Translations under genes and position numbers: made by a program
NCBI GenBank assembly: GCA_947034885.2
Contig: OX344752.2
Location: 20,235,386-20,299,385, forward strand
DNA: 64,000 nt
Source of the DNA: Thuidium tamariscinum
Taxonomy: Eukaryota > Streptophyta > Bryopsida > Hypnales > Thuidiaceae
Direction: 5' to 3'
Part shown: piece after piece, positions 1 through 13,022 of the stretch
Position numbering within the stretch: the first letter of the stretch is position 1
Layout: each line of letters opens with the position of its first letter
The notes under the pieces: model-generated
The model's database searches: none
The model's input: only the letters and a program-made list of their open reading frames with translations
What the model was told of the DNA's origin: nothing

Positions 1-456
1 CGTCATAAGAGTCTGTACATACCGTTGCAATGTCTCTATATTGAGTGGAAGATTGAGGATGCTCTTATATCTTCATTGAAAATTCCACCAAAACTTTGCA
101 TATGTCTCATAATTACTACCATAAGGATTCATTTGTTTTCTCTAAGCCAGTAAGTCTTGCCCAACATGCACATCCACTAGTTGATATAAAAAACAAATAA
201 CAATAATCTTTGTTTCCCTAAAAAATAGTTTTTACACTTCAAAAAAAAATTTGGTGCCAAATTTGACATTGAAGTTGAAAAAAACATTCTAATTTTTGCA
301 ATATTTGTTGAAATGACACAAAGCAATGCTTTACACGTAGATTATAATGATTAGCATCCATCCTAAAAAATTCATACAAAAATTCCAAATATTAAGTCAA
401 ATTAGCCTTCTCAAGTTCTCAAAGAGCCCAAAGTGGGTTCTTTGGTCCTTTAGGGG
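1..456. repeat. Right end of a TTAA-flanked repeat element, cut by the window edge
   Basis: The stretch ends with GGTCCTTTAGGGG directly followed by TTAA (457-460). This matches, as a right end, the terminal motif of the better preserved elements at 18737-19580, 21948-22829 and 51000-52722. The partner end would lie left of the window. No coding capacity is seen. The family assignment rests on the terminal motif only. Confidence 0.4.
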
Positions 457-460
457 TTAA

Positions 461-2893
461 ATGATATTCAATTGAAATAAAAAGTATCCAAAATAGTTTT
501 ATTAAATAAAATTATATTTGATTTGGAAGTTTAATGACTTTAATCAATAACAAAATATAATGCCTTGTACATTTAGGGAATGATGCCCAAAATATACATA
601 TGGAAAACTAACAATTTCACATGTGTATACATACATATAATATAACTAAAAATATTAAATTGCTTTAATGACTTAGGAATCTACTTAGATGATTACATCT
701 CTTTCAAAAGTTCTTTTTAATAAGCAATAATGCTAATGCTTGAGCACAATGCTAATTGCCAATATGTACTTACAACCATTTGAAGGTGTTTATATAATAT
801 TGATATAGATATACTTTTGAGTATATAATATAGGTACCTATTATATAAATACTTATGACATAGGAGGGTGCCTATAATATAGGATCTTGAATTCATATAC
901 TAGCACTCCCCTTCAATAAGGTAGGAGGTTCATAGACTGTCTCTCCAAGCCTACCTACTTCATCAATGACAACAATAGATATTTGAAGGCTATGACTATG
1001 AATATCTAAATCGTTATAAGTAGATATTAACAAATCTAAGTTCAAAGAAATAAAAACATATGTTTTTTTTTTGTTATGAAGGTATAAACAAGAAGGATGG
1101 AAACTTCTACTGCAAAATTTTGTTTACCATTTTCTTGCCTAAGAAAACCAATACCATAATTGTCTTGTATGTAGAAAAACCTCAAAAAAAAATCTTGTAC
1201 ACAAAGGATTGCATGAAAGAATTAGCTCCACCTACAACTTTAGGAACAAGTTAGAACTTTTTTATGCTAATCTAGAAGAAAGGTCATAGACTGAGGCAAA
1301 TAAATACAAATCGCGTGATTGTTGGGTTTTGTCTTAAGTGACCACATTGTAACTAGAAGCAGTAATTCCTATTTTGAGACCATTGCCCATTGTGTCACAC
1401 AAGGGCTCTAAAATTTTAAAATTTGATTTCATTGTAAAAATTTTAATATTAAAATTTTATTTTATTTATATACACATACTAGTACCCCATCCCTCTTATA
1501 ATTTTGAGAGGGTGGGATTCCATACAATCAATATGGGATAATGAAAATGTCATCTAAATCTATATGTCGTATCCATATGTCATATCTATATCTATATATA
1601 GTATTCAAGTATTTGTATCTATATGTGGTACTATATTCTGAATTTGTATTTGGACAACTCAGATTAAATGTCATAAAGATCAAACAGCTTGTGATTTTTT
1701 GAAAAATGGATAGCATTTTGGAAGGGAAGCATTTTTTTTTGAATCAATGGCTCATGATTTTTTTGAAAAAAGAGGACAGAACTAATGCAAATCAGGAGGT
1801 GATAGCTTCTTTTGAATTCATTGTACAGTGTGAATGCCATGTAAATAGGATGTTGAAACTTAGATTTAGAAATCATAGTTTATACAAGGGTCAATTCCCT
1901 AGTTTCAATATAAAGAATGGAGTTAATAAATCAAAATGTAATGAATTTTAAAAATAGAACTATATATTGTTGTACCATAAACCAACATAATTATTGGTTG
2001 CACCCTTGACCTTGCAATGTTAAGGAAAAATATAAATGTTGTAGGGAAATTCATTTTTTTTAACATCTTAAATCATTCTTTTAAGAACAACATTTGGCCT
2101 TATACACAAATAAGAAGTAGATTTTTGCCTTTAGAAATAGATACAATACCATTTTTCTTTTCCTTTTTTGGAAACCACCCACATTGAGTATTAGATGGAT
2201 GTTTGGGAGGCCCTTATGGATCGGAAGAGAGCAAAGGTGATGAAACTAGGAAGGAACTAAAAGTGGATAAGGGGCTAATTCTTATAGGTTTATGAAGGGG
2301 AAACAATGGCAATAATTTTCAAATGAGAGATATAAATCTCTTCATAAACCGTAATGTTTACATTTTCAAGTAAACACTAATTAAACTTTATATACTACCA
2401 TGAAAAAAATATTTAAATATTTGTAAGATGTTTTTTATTATTATTTTGAATTGTCATATCCTCCCCTACTTACACCCTTCTTTCTCCTCTAATACATTGT
2501 TCTTACAAGCAAGAAGATTTGTTTAAGGTATTTATATTGTCTATATTTATTTTTTCCTTGAGTAAAAAAACAACAACTCTTAAATAGAAATCTATTTTTT
2601 AATTTTTTATACAACAAATGATTATAAGTATTTTTATTTCTTCAAAATAAATTTGGCACTTAATTACCTGTATTTTGAATACTAGTTCATCCATCTTTTC
2701 TAAACACTAGTACCATGGTTGTAAAGGATTTTGAATATGTAAGGGAAGTTAGATACTATTATAGTGGAAATTAAATAAATAAATATTAAATGTAATTTAA
2801 TGAAATATTATATATGATTCATATAAAATAACATAAAAAATATATTTTTAAAATGAAAATTGAATACTATATCTATCAAATATTAAGATATAC

Positions 2894-2928
<35 letters not shown>

Positions 2929-4838
2929 GAGGGTTCCATCTATCAAGATGACATTTATATGATTTGAGAAAATATTTTAGCTAAATCATGAATCTTGAGC
3001 ATAATACCTAATTTACAATGACATGATGTGAAAAAATGTGCAATGATAAAAATGAAGATTCCAACAAATGAAAGCCATGATACATTGTTGTTGAACATCA
3101 TGAATAATATACACACAATTCCACCTACCTAAATTACACTCTTCTAGAAATTAAGAGAATATGACCCAAATATATGCAAAACCATGTGTAGAATCATAAA
3201 ATAATTTTCCTTATGATTTTCATCAACAAAGTCATTTTGAATGAGAATTTTCCTTCTAACAATTTTGTTTATGATTCAAAATTTTTACACAAGTTCTTTA
3301 AAGGATTAAATTGCAACACCAAAGATTGTAACAATGACATACATTGTCTTGTTCTCCCATCGTATAGTATTACTTCCTGAAGCATTTTCTATCCAATTAG
3401 TTCAACTTTGCAAATTATTCTCTTTTCTATAGGCCATTTATGTATCTACTCTTAAAAATTGAAATTAAAACATAAATTTTTAGTAAAACATTCATAAGAA
3501 TGAAAAAGTTCACCATCAATACTTTTGTCCCAAAAACAAGAAGTAGCCATGATCATGCCAGCTCCATTTTTTTGCATAATAACAGTTGTCACTGCATTAT
3601 AGAATCTACAATCATGGCTTATTTTTGCTTCACAAATGAAATAAAAAAACCAAATATCTTTGCTACTACGGAAAAATCATAAAGTTTTACTTATTTGATG
3701 TATTTGACCTCAATAAAGTATAATGCTAAGTTGACAAAAAAGTTGTTTGTCTCTATGTACTTACCAACATATTTAAAAGGTTTATTGAGCATAGCCAAAC
3801 GCTTGATGCAACTTTCTGAGACTCCATTTGTCCAATGTGTGACCTACACTTCAAAATTATAATTCAATGCAAAATATTTAATTATCATATAGTTTTAGAA
3901 TTAAAATTTAACATTATTGATATTATTTGAAGTAAAAAAGATTAATTTGCTTCCAAAGCAACCTTGTCATGATTGAATTGTTGACTCCCAATAGCCTCAT
4001 CTATAGAATCTTTAATTACAATTTTTATTTCATCCAATATAAACATACTCTATACATTTCAAAAATACTATTTTAGATCTTGTAATTTATCATGAATAAC
4101 TTTATGTCAATTAAAGTCAATAGATCTCAAAATCTATAGTAGTAGAGGTAATTTTTATTTTAAAAAATCACTTTTTTTATATTTTTGAAATTCTTCACTC
4201 CAAAAATATAAAGGGATGCAAAAAAATCAACACAAACAAACAAACAAACCTCTTCAAGCTCCTTTTTAGACATGGTTGCAAACCTTGTTCTAATATTAGA
4301 TCTCCAATTCTTTTGAGTTGCAAGGAAAGTATAAAAGCTATTAATATATGAATGTTTTGAAATATCTAAGACTTGATTTAAGAATATTAAGAAGAAAATG
4401 GACAAAACACATGATTTTTTTATTAAACTAATCAAACTCAATTGAAATTATAAAATTTGCAATTCATTGCCTAATCTTAATTTACAATAATTTTTGAAGA
4501 AAATTATCATAAACAATGCTATCCATAACAAGCACCTATCACACTTCTTTTTAATATAGAAACTATATCTTCAATATACATATGTTTTAGTGAGACAATA
4601 GTCAAGTACATACAATTTTTCCAATCCAAAAAATCAATTCATGTTTGCATTTACAAAAGATTATGAATATATTGAAGAAAGTCTAACAAATATCTAAATT
4701 TTTGTGTAGTACAATTATATATACAACAACAAAAGTGTTAAAATAGTCATCTATAAGCATTAAAGTGATTGAACTATATACATGAATTTATTTGAGATTG
4801 TTTTTTAAAATGTAGTCAATATGTTTTATTTAAATTAC
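461..4838. other. AT-rich intergenic DNA, no gene recognised
   Basis: About 4.4 kb of AT-rich sequence. All open frames are short (under 100 codons), have no recognisable domain and look like chance. A TA microsatellite lies inside. Some stretches around 730-1320 and 3750-4100 have the feel of degraded retroelement DNA, but no domain, primer site or terminal repeat could be supported. Confidence 0.6.
2894..2928. repeat. (TA)n microsatellite
   Basis: An uninterrupted run of alternating T and A of about 34 bases. It is a simple-sequence repeat in intergenic DNA. Confidence 0.95.
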
Positions 4839-4842
4839 TTAA

Positions 4843-5260
4843 TCCCTAAAGTGCCAAGCCATTTTTTATTGAAAAACATTCAAAACTTCCATTTTTAATA
4901 GAAACAAAAAATTTATAAACATTTTTTTTCATATTCAACAACAAAAACTTGCACTAGACTAATATGAAAATGTTTGGAAAAAATGTCAAAAACTTTGACC
5001 ATATTGACTATAAGATGTAAGTGTTTGAAGTGATAAAAATAAGTTTTTTGTTCCTAACCCTGTTCTACAACTTGTGAATTAAAAAAAAAATTGTTGACAA
5101 ATTGAGTTTACAAAAACTACAATTCTACAAATGTCGTGCCCTCTACCCCATGATTTTCATTCTTTAAGAAATAGTTATGTTGAATTAAGTACAAGATTGA
5201 AGGAAAAACTAAATTATTAATAGCTCTAAGATGGAATTGAAACACTTTAATACCAATAGT
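4843..5260 (-). repeat. Truncated copy of the TTAA element family, reverse orientation
   Basis: TTAA at 4839-4842 is followed by TCCCTAAAGTGCC. The next ~150 bases read like the reverse complement of the right end of the element at 10998-12366, sharing an AAACATTCAAA...TTCCATTTT segment and, further in, a CATATTCAAC...TTGCA segment. No opposite end was found, so the copy appears truncated; the inner limit given is approximate. Confidence 0.45.
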
Positions 5261-6435
5261 GAGATTGTTTTAGAAAGAAAACCAAACAATGTGCAACTTT
5301 TGTTTTTGAAAAATGATTAAATTTGAGTTTATAAATGGATCCAATACATTACATTTTCAAGAAGTTGCTAAGATTGCCTACAAAATAAGAAGTTGTACAA
5401 CTTTCACATTGCTTATCCAAATGTATTGAATCAATTCTTTCCACATAGAAAAAATACAATCTAAAAGAAAAAACATATTTTAAAATTATTTCAAGTTTTG
5501 TTTTTATTTTTTGCTATTTGTCCTTGCCTATTTTGGAATTATTGTGGCATAACATTTACTCTTATTCACTAATTGAAATAAAAAATTATATTTCTAGAAA
5601 GCTAATCAATTTACTTGTATTGAAAAAAAATTCAAAAAATCTTGCTAAAATTGAAATTATAGATACTTGCTCAAACCTTCAAGAATACACCAAGAGAACT
5701 CTTGGAACTTCATGGAATAAAGTCCTTTCTCATTGCCTCGATGAATCCTAGCACTTGATTCAAAATTCAATAATAGAAGTGAGAGCAATTGATTCCTATG
5801 GTATCCCCTAATTGTATAAAGTTTTGGGAATAAAGTACAAATATGCTTATATATATATATAAATACCTCAATTTTGTAAAAAATTTCATTAAATTTTTTA
5901 TTACCCATGATTTTAAGAAAGATATGCAAGTTCTAATTTTAAAATATCTATGATCCTTTTCCAAACCTGGGGAGATTACTCACAATTTTTAGAAAACTAC
6001 GTGACTTCAAATATAGGGTCCATTTAATTCAAAGGGGATAAATTTTATATAATATGTAGGGCTACTATAGGGTCATTGAAATGTTACATATCCTATTATA
6101 TATAAATTAGGCTATATAAAAACACCATTGAGTAGAAATTTTTATTAGTAAATTAGCCTTTACAAATATGGTCTATACAAATTTTTTGTAGTAAAATGAG
6201 TACAAATGTAGACAAATTTTTTTTAAGTGAATGATAAAACCTACACAATATAGTATGTACATACAAATCTTTCTATAAGTGTGCCAACTATATTATAGCA
6301 TGTAAGAATCTATTGTTCCAAGACAAAAGAATTAAGTTGTAAATTTACTATACTATATTTATTTCGGAGAAGAGATGGGTTATTGGTTATTGGTGCTACT
6401 ATATGCAACATGTGTGGTCAAAGGTTTGGTGTGAA
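5261..6435. other. AT-rich intergenic DNA, nothing supported
   Basis: No coding frame, RNA gene or terminal repeat could be supported here. Short opposing open frames around 5518-5964 have no domain and are likely chance. Confidence 0.55.
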
Positions 6436-6920
6436 TTGGACCTTGAAAGTGCTATTTTTGGTGGAGCTTATTTACAACAACTGTTGATTTATAGATTGGA
6501 ACCTTGAAGGTGTTATTTTTGGCTAGGGGAGGACACTAAACCGTTTTTTAATAACCTACGTGTGGTGGGATATAGGGTACATTTAAATAATCTTAGGTAA
6601 AATTTATAAAAAATTTACATATAAAATAGGGGACATTAAAAAGGCAAAGTGTTTTAAAAATAAAATAGGGATGATAATATGGTTGATTTTTCCACTTTAT
6701 GGTAAAATAGGGGCTCTTTTAATGTTGCCAAGTAATGATTACAAGTAATTGATAGCCCCCCTAAACATACCCCACCGCCACACGTGGGTCCCCCAAATAT
6801 ACAAGAAGTGTCCTCCCCGGGATTTTTGGTGGAGCTACTTATCTACATAGAGCCTTTGAAGGTGCTATTTTTGATGGACCTACTTATTTACAACAATTGT
6901 TGATCTATAGAAGTTGTTGA
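6436..6920. repeat. Degenerate direct repeats split by a MITE
   Basis: The phrase CCTTGAAAGTGCTATTTTTG, followed by a GGTGGAGCTTATTTACAAC-like stretch, recurs about three times (starting near 6440, near 6501 and near 6851). The middle copy is interrupted by the 299-bp element at 6523-6821. Joined across that element, the flanks restore the repeat, which supports both the repeat and the insertion. Confidence 0.55.
6523..6821. mobile_element. hAT-type MITE with 8-bp target duplication
   Basis: The 299-bp unit is bounded by ATTTTTGG on both sides (6515-6522 and 6822-6829), the 8-bp duplication expected for hAT elements. Its ends are inverted repeats: CTAGGGGAGGACACT on the left against AGTGTCCTCCCCGGG on the right. 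Subterminal arms near 6555 and 6760-6790 also pair (ACGTGTGGTGGG against CCCACCGCCACACGT). There is no coding capacity, so it is non-autonomous. The first two or three terminal bases are imperfectly paired, so the exact edge could shift slightly. Confidence 0.72.
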
Positions 6921-8487
6921 TCTACAACAATTGCATAGAATCTTTTCCATGCTTTGACACTAACTCTAAATTTGCCTCAATTACTTGTATATGTGCTTGT
7001 AAATGTTTAGAATCATCTTCTTTTTACTAGTATTTTATAAACACTCTTTTATTTTTTGATTCTAAACCCAAAACCATTACAAATGCATATATATAGATAA
7101 AATATATAGTTTCTATCTTACAATAGAGGTCATATTCTTGTGTTAATCTACACTGTTTTTAGAGTGTCAATTTCTCATGTTGTTCATATTGTATTGCTAG
7201 TATTGGTGTTTTTCTTAGTTTCATGATCATAGCTATGTTTAATGTTTTCATGATGTTGTTTGTTGCTCACTATATTAGATTGTTTAGAATACATGGCATA
7301 GAATCTAGAAATATTTAAAACTAATGTTGCATTTCACATTTTTATTTGTCATTTGAAATTGTACTACAAAACAAGTAGTGCATATATTAAAAAAAATGTA
7401 TATGAAAGACACTAATTTTATGGTGTGTATTGTATATAGGTATGAAAAAATTAAACATGTAAGTTTTGTATATAAGATAGCCTAATTATAAAAATCATAT
7501 AATTGAATTTATAAATAATCATAGAATATTAAAAATATGCCCTAAGTATCTTTATATGTAAAAATATGATTCTCTTAATTACTAAAATGAAGGTAGATAG
7601 CCCCATGTCAAATATCCTCTGAACTCAGGTGTATATTTAAAATTACAAGGAGTGATCTCTTCGAGTTTCCAAATCAATTCTAAAGTTTAACTTCAAAAAT
7701 TCATTAAAAACATAATTTTTTATTGTTAGTAATTAGATTTTGGTAAAATAAAACTATGAGGCTATTAACTTAAAATAGAAGTATTCTTGAATTTTGTGTC
7801 ATTTTTTTCCCAAGTAATTTGATTTATTGTCCAAAGTGAGTTTCCAATTAGTTGTTGGTAAAACTTGGAACCGTGATTGATTTTTTCTCAAGAAATCATG
7901 ATTTACATTTGTAAAGACCATCAATATATTACTGTAGGTAACCTTCTAAGACACTAGTCAACACCCCCATAAAAACTTTTAATTACTATATGTGTTTGTG
8001 TTTGGAAAAAAATGAATGCTTCAAAAGGTATTTTATGTAGCTAATGGCCTTAAAGAGTTCAACAATCCTAGATTTGGTTATTCTTATTGGCAATTAAAAA
8101 AAGGTTTCAAACACTTGTTTTTTGAAAACCCTATATGACTCTAAGCTCTCATTTTTCTTCTAATAAATATTTTAGGAAAAATTCAGATTGTTTAATTTAT
8201 ATAACAAGGTTGCAATTAGATTTCTTACCTTAGTTATCTGTACACTATCCAATAAGAATCATCATTTGATTCATTTTTTTTCATCTTTTCAATTTTTGGT
8301 TCTATGTGAGTTCGCCAACAAAGTACAAACTACTGAAACTAGTTGAATAATTGGAGAAAATAGTTTAAGTTTGTGTAAACTTGAGCCAAGTAATTACAAA
8401 AGATTATTTTGTCTAATTTTCTAATAGAATACTTTTAGGGCAATTAAGTTATGTTCTTCAATATTGAAAACAAATCTATAAAATTAG
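6921..8487. other. AT-rich intergenic DNA, no gene recognised
   Basis: No coding, RNA or transposon-end signal is firm here. GGCCTTAAAGAGTTCAA near 8048-8064 resembles a degraded right end of the TTAA element family, without a clear partner. Confidence 0.5.
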
Positions 8488-8517
8488 CCTTTTAAAGGAC
8501 CAAGTAGCATTTGGGGG

Positions 8518-8830
8518 CAATATGACATTTTTGGTCATCTGCTTATGAATGAGGTTTTTATTTTATTTCTTTGAAATTTTTACACATGTGGTTAAAGAGT
8601 TTGTAGCTATAAGGTATAACAATTATCATAACTTTTGACTACATGGCTAACTCTTGATAAAATGCCCAAACTATATTTTTAGCAATATAGCAATTTTGGA
8701 CAGCTCACTACAATGGAGTTTTCATTTTTTTTCTTTGAAATTTTTACATATCCTTTTCCTAAAGAGTACCTTTGAGGCCCAACAATTTTCGTAACTTTTG
8801 ACTACATAGTTAAAAAACTATTGTATGATA
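8518..8830 (+). repeat. Two-unit tandem repeat, period about 165 bp
   Basis: Two diverged copies start at 8518 and 8683. Shared blocks in order include CAATAT, ATTTTTGG-like text, TTTCTTTGAAATTTTTACA, AAAGAG and AACTTTTGACTACAT, with constant spacing. Function unknown. Confidence 0.7.
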
Positions 8831-8949
8831 TGTAGTTTTCAATGTTCAATGAGTAACAAAGGCAACAAAAGAAATTCTTAAAATTATTTTTTAGGAATAA
8901 AAATTTGGAAGATTTTTATCTAAATAGAATGACTTGAATCAATCTATTT

Positions 8950-9132
8950 TTGATTGATGAGTCAAAGTTTATGAAGAATTTTGGTTATGGTAGTTTGAAG
9001 ATAGTTATAAAATCTCTACATTACAAAAAGGTTGAAATCCTTTATTTAATTCAATTTTTAATGTTTTTGGAAAAAATAAGAACAATAGGTGCAACAATGT
9101 TAGTATGTGAGCATGAAAGTATGAGCATGTGA
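8950..9132 (+). other. Short open frame, not supported as a gene
   Basis: A 60-codon ATG frame with no domain and AT-driven composition, lying inside the putative TTAA element. It is listed only to state that nothing supports it as coding. Confidence 0.1.
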
Positions 9133-9363
9133 GCCTTGAGTATGTATATAAGTAGAAATCACGTAAACATTGAAGGTGTTTATAATATAAACACCTATAA
9201 TATAGGTATTTATAGCATATATGTACTATTATCACAAAAAATTACTATAATATAGACATTTATATTATAGGTGTATAGTCTTCTAGGCTCATGGACTTAC
9301 ACTTCTAAGCTTACACTATAGCAATCCTCAAATAGGTGTAGATTGTTTATTACAACATTTCAA

Positions 9364-9575
9364 CACTACAAGAGAAAGGGGTGTTTTAAGTATAGTCCTA
9401 GGGATAACATTTTAAGTAATGACCTTTTTAGGGGATTTTAAGTAAGAAATAAGTGTCATTCTATTAAAATTTTACTAGAAAGACACTTATTTCTTACTTA
9501 AAATCTCTTGAAAAGGTCATTACTTAAAATTTTATCTCTAGGACTATACTTAAAACACCCCTTTCTCTTGTAGTG
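9364..9575. mobile_element. CACTA-type MITE, 212 bp, CAA target duplication
   Basis: The unit starts CACTACAAGAGAAAGGGG and ends with its reverse complement, CCCCTTTCTCTTGTAGTG. The two arms pair over almost their whole length (for example TTAAGTATAGTCCTAGGGAT against its complement), so the element is a foldback. CAA flanks both sides (9361-9363, 9576-9578), the 3-bp duplication known for CACTA transposons. It is non-coding and must be mobilised in trans. Confidence 0.88.
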
Positions 9576-10036
9576 CAATCATTGAGATTGACATTTTTCA
9601 ATTCTATAAATAAATTATTTACAGTTTAGTATTTTGAATCATTTTCAACTTATTTCTACTTATTGTCATTTTTCTATATGTAGTACAAATCCAAATTATT
9701 TGAATTTTTCAATCATGTAGCCAACTTGCCTTGAAGAATAAATCCAAAGAGTAACCACAAAATTGGACTTTCTTTCATACAAATGTGAACTTGTGAAGTA
9801 CAACCACGTGGGTTTTCTCAAGCCAAAAAAATGATTTTTGTCCATTCAAATGCTAATATTTTGCAATCTACATAGTAGAAAATTATTAAAAAAAACTTCT
9901 ACATCTTTTCAAACCAATGTGCTACAAATCATATAGTTGTATGTGTCAATTGTTTTATAAAATTTAAAACTTGTATTAGAAATGGGAATTTTGAAGTATT
10001 TTTGGTCTAATGTTTTAAAAACCATTTAGGGGTTAA

Positions 10037-10997
10037 AAGATTATAAATGACATATAGTTTCTACTTATCAAGGGTAGTTTGGGCAACTCAAAAAATTAAT
10101 TGTGTTAAGTGATATGACTAGAACTAGGGCTTTAAGATTTATACATATGTGTAAAGCTTTGAATCATTACATTTTGATTAATAAAATGAAAGTTAGGATG
10201 AGTTCTAGTGTGTGGGCAATTATGGAATATCTACTCTAGAATAAAATTTAAAATCCTTTATATAACTCAATTTTCAATATTTTTGAAAAAAATAGAATTA
10301 CAAGATGTAGAATGCCTACTATAATATAATGATGTTTGGGATTGGAATTTTAAAATTCCATAATCAAATTCTTAACAATTAAGTATTTAAAATTATATTC
10401 TATCTCTTTTTTTTTACTATTTTCTAAAGGCATGAATATTAATTAAAAAAAAAAGTTTTAATATGTAATTCCAATTTATTTTTTCAATATATTATGCAGA
10501 GACAAAAGTTGTGGGATCTAAAAAGTTTTGGATAAATTTTTTGAAAGATGAAACCTAACCTTTGGAAAGACTTGAAAATCAATTCTTTTTGAAATCCAAA
10601 AAATCATGACAATTTTATATTAGTTACAATTATTTTATTTTAAGATTTTAGAAGCATTGTATTCCACCAAGTTAACTAAAAGATTCCATGGTAAGAGTTG
10701 TTAATGCTCAAATATAGATGAGGATTTTAGCCTTGCTTTTAATATAAGTACTATGAAGTACTTTTGGATCTAAAAGCATTGAATTTTATTAAGGCTTAAC
10801 TGAACATGAACCAAATATAATGTGCAACTTGTTATTGATTTATAAAAATGAGTATTATTGATTTATTGAAATATCTTATTTAAATATCTATCAAAATTTG
10901 AAGAATATTTCAATTTTCCAATTGACATAAAAACATATGCCTTTTTTGACAAAAGGCATTTAGTAAACTTTAGTCCAATGAAATAGTAATCTCTTAG
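10037..10997. other. AT-rich intergenic DNA, nothing supported
   Basis: No open frame above about 60 codons with any recognisable feature, and no terminal repeats were recognised. Confidence 0.55.
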
Positions 10998-12366
10998 TCT
11001 CTAAAGTCCTAGGGGAATCTTGAAGGTTTGGATAAGTACCTATAATCTCAATTTTGGAAAGATTCTTTAATTTTTTCTTATATAGGAAAATAGATTAACT
11101 TTAAGATAATACAATTTTTATTTCTATTGGCATGTGAGAACAAAAGTTACAACAACTAACAAAACCAATTAAAAATCTCAAATGTTTTCACTTAGACAAA
11201 CATACCATAAGCATCAATGGACAAAGTCAAAATGTATACATAGAGAAGTTGTAGTGTACCACATACTCTACATTTCCATAAAATCTTGAAGAAAATATTA
11301 GTTTTGATTTGAAGGAAAATTAATTTCAAAGTTAGCCATGTCTAAAACTCAATTTTATTGACTATGGATTGAAACTACTTAATTTTTTTCATAGAACCTC
11401 AAAAAATCTTTTTGTGCCTTGGCATGTTTGGTATACATCATTTTAGATTGTTGCAAAAATTGAAGGAAATGTACAATCTATAATATTTAAAATATCAACA
11501 ATTTGACAAACATACACATGATAGTGATTCTCACAATATTTGAGTTTCTTAGGGAATCGTGAGTATGGGAATGTATTAGCCATTGTATAGAGACCATAGG
11601 TTTCAATATGTACCATTGTTTCATATTAATGCCCTTGCATTTGGAATAATGCTTAAATATGACAATGCATTTAAATTATATTTTATGGCCACATAATTCA
11701 TTTTTAGGTGCAATTTTTTTGTATGAAGACTTGAGTTTATAATGCATATGTTTGTTAGAAAAACTCCGAAAAACTAAAATATCATTGTAGATATTGCCAA
11801 AAAACTAACAATTTGATGAAGGATAGTCTAATCTTTATCAAATTAAATTTATGGACTGAATATTAAGAAATTTTCAAAAAAACTTGGATATGATTTTTTT
11901 TTCCTTGAACAAAGTCATCATTGGAATTAGTTTGTTCCAATCCCAATATTCTATAAACAATTTATTTTTTCCTTCTTTCTTATACCTACTTTGACTTAGC
12001 AATTTTTTTAAGTATGAAAATTATAAAAAGGATAAGTATTTTTCTGAACTTTCAACTCAATTCTTCAATAGAAAAAAATCAAATTCAAAGTTTGTAGTAG
12101 AAAAATATTTGAATGAAGAGAATTCAAAGCCTTATTATCTAATCAATCTAGGAATAAAAAATTGGTTTTCTTCTATTACATTGATATCTAATAATTGATA
12201 TGGTTGAACTTTTTGAAATTTCTTCAAACATTTTTTATAAAGGTCTAATGCAAGATCCTTTAGTTGAATATGCAAAAACAATTAAATTTTTAATTTTGTA
12301 TTGTTTGCATTCAAAATGGAAATTTGAATGTTTTTTCATAGAAAAATAGCCTAGCAACCTCAGGAG
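10998..12366 (+). mobile_element. TTAA-family element, degraded copy
   Basis: The left end TCTCTAAAGTCC follows TTAG (10994-10997). The right end AGCAACCTCAGGAG precedes TTAA (12367-12370). Internal text is homologous to the copy at 51000-52722: for example CTTATACCTACTTTGACTTA near 11980 against CTTGTACCTACTTCTACTTG near 51513, each followed by a GCAATTTTTTTAAG-like block and a TCAACTCAATT block. No intact coding frame. The homology to another TTAA-bounded copy is the main support; the exact left edge is less sure. Confidence 0.5.
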
Positions 12367-12750
12367 TTAAAAAAAAGACTAAATTTGTCAATTTTTTTCA
12401 CTTGACTTTCCTATTTTTTTTTAGCACTAGAATTAAAGGAAATAAAAGGTTAGGATGAAATTACCCAAACCATTTCCCAAAGATGTGTAGTGTATTACCA
12501 AGTTCTACATGAGGTATTGTAGTCACAATGATATCTATACATTAAATTAGGTTGTTTGATTTTAAAATTTTTTTTTATAGTGAGATCTTTTAGACTATGC
12601 ATCCCCTTGTTGGTTGGTTCATGGTAGTGGAAAAAAGTTTTTTTGGTGTAGGATGCATAGACTTTTTTTTAGCATTTAGGTATACTATGGAAAATGGATT
12701 TTTGGGTTAATATTTTTGAATCTTAAATTGTCCTAAAATACGGATTTTGA

Positions 12751-12856
12751 GGGGATTGGATCATGACAAAAATTGGGCCAATGGCACAAGGTTACACTAG
12801 TTAGAGTCAACCAACCCAATGCCATTATTAACCCAATTTTGTCATCTATATGCCCC
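12751..12856. repeat. 106-bp hairpin (mini inverted-repeat element)
   Basis: The left arm runs from GGGGATTGGATC through ATGACAAAAATTGGG. The right arm mirrors it (CCCAATTTTGTCAT, then CTATATGCCCC). The inner parts AATGGCA and TGCCATT also pair. It may be a small MITE or a transcribed hairpin; no target duplication was clear. Confidence 0.6.
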
Positions 12857-13022
12857 TTTCATTTGTATTAGTTCTCCTACCCATTTTTGCAAAGTTTGTA
12901 TATACTATACTTTAGGCAAGTAATTGGGTGCTAGTGTTAGAATATTACTTCAAATTCAGAATTATTTATAAACAACTTAAGGTTGATAAAGATGTGGTTT
13001 TACAAATGTTGACTGAATCATA

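Larger units (their letters stand above)
8488..10032. mobile_element. Probable TTAA-flanked element (degraded) hosting a CACTA MITE
   Basis: The left end CCTTTTAAAGGACC follows TTAG (8484-8487). The right end ACCATTTAGGGG precedes TTAA (10033-10036). The last ~70 bases resemble the right end of the 10998-12366 copy (TTGTATT..., then a segment like AAATGGAAATTTGAA). The ends pair imperfectly, so the pairing of these two ends as one element is an inference. A 165-bp tandem duplication and a CACTA-type MITE lie inside. No transposase frame was seen. Confidence 0.42.

Noticed and set aside
730-5265. Possible LTR-retroelement fossil (primer-site-like text near 5250 and retroelement-like stretches)
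   Set aside because: The primer-site resemblance is weak, no paired long terminal repeats or coding domains were found, and part of the interval is better explained as a TTAA-family fragment.
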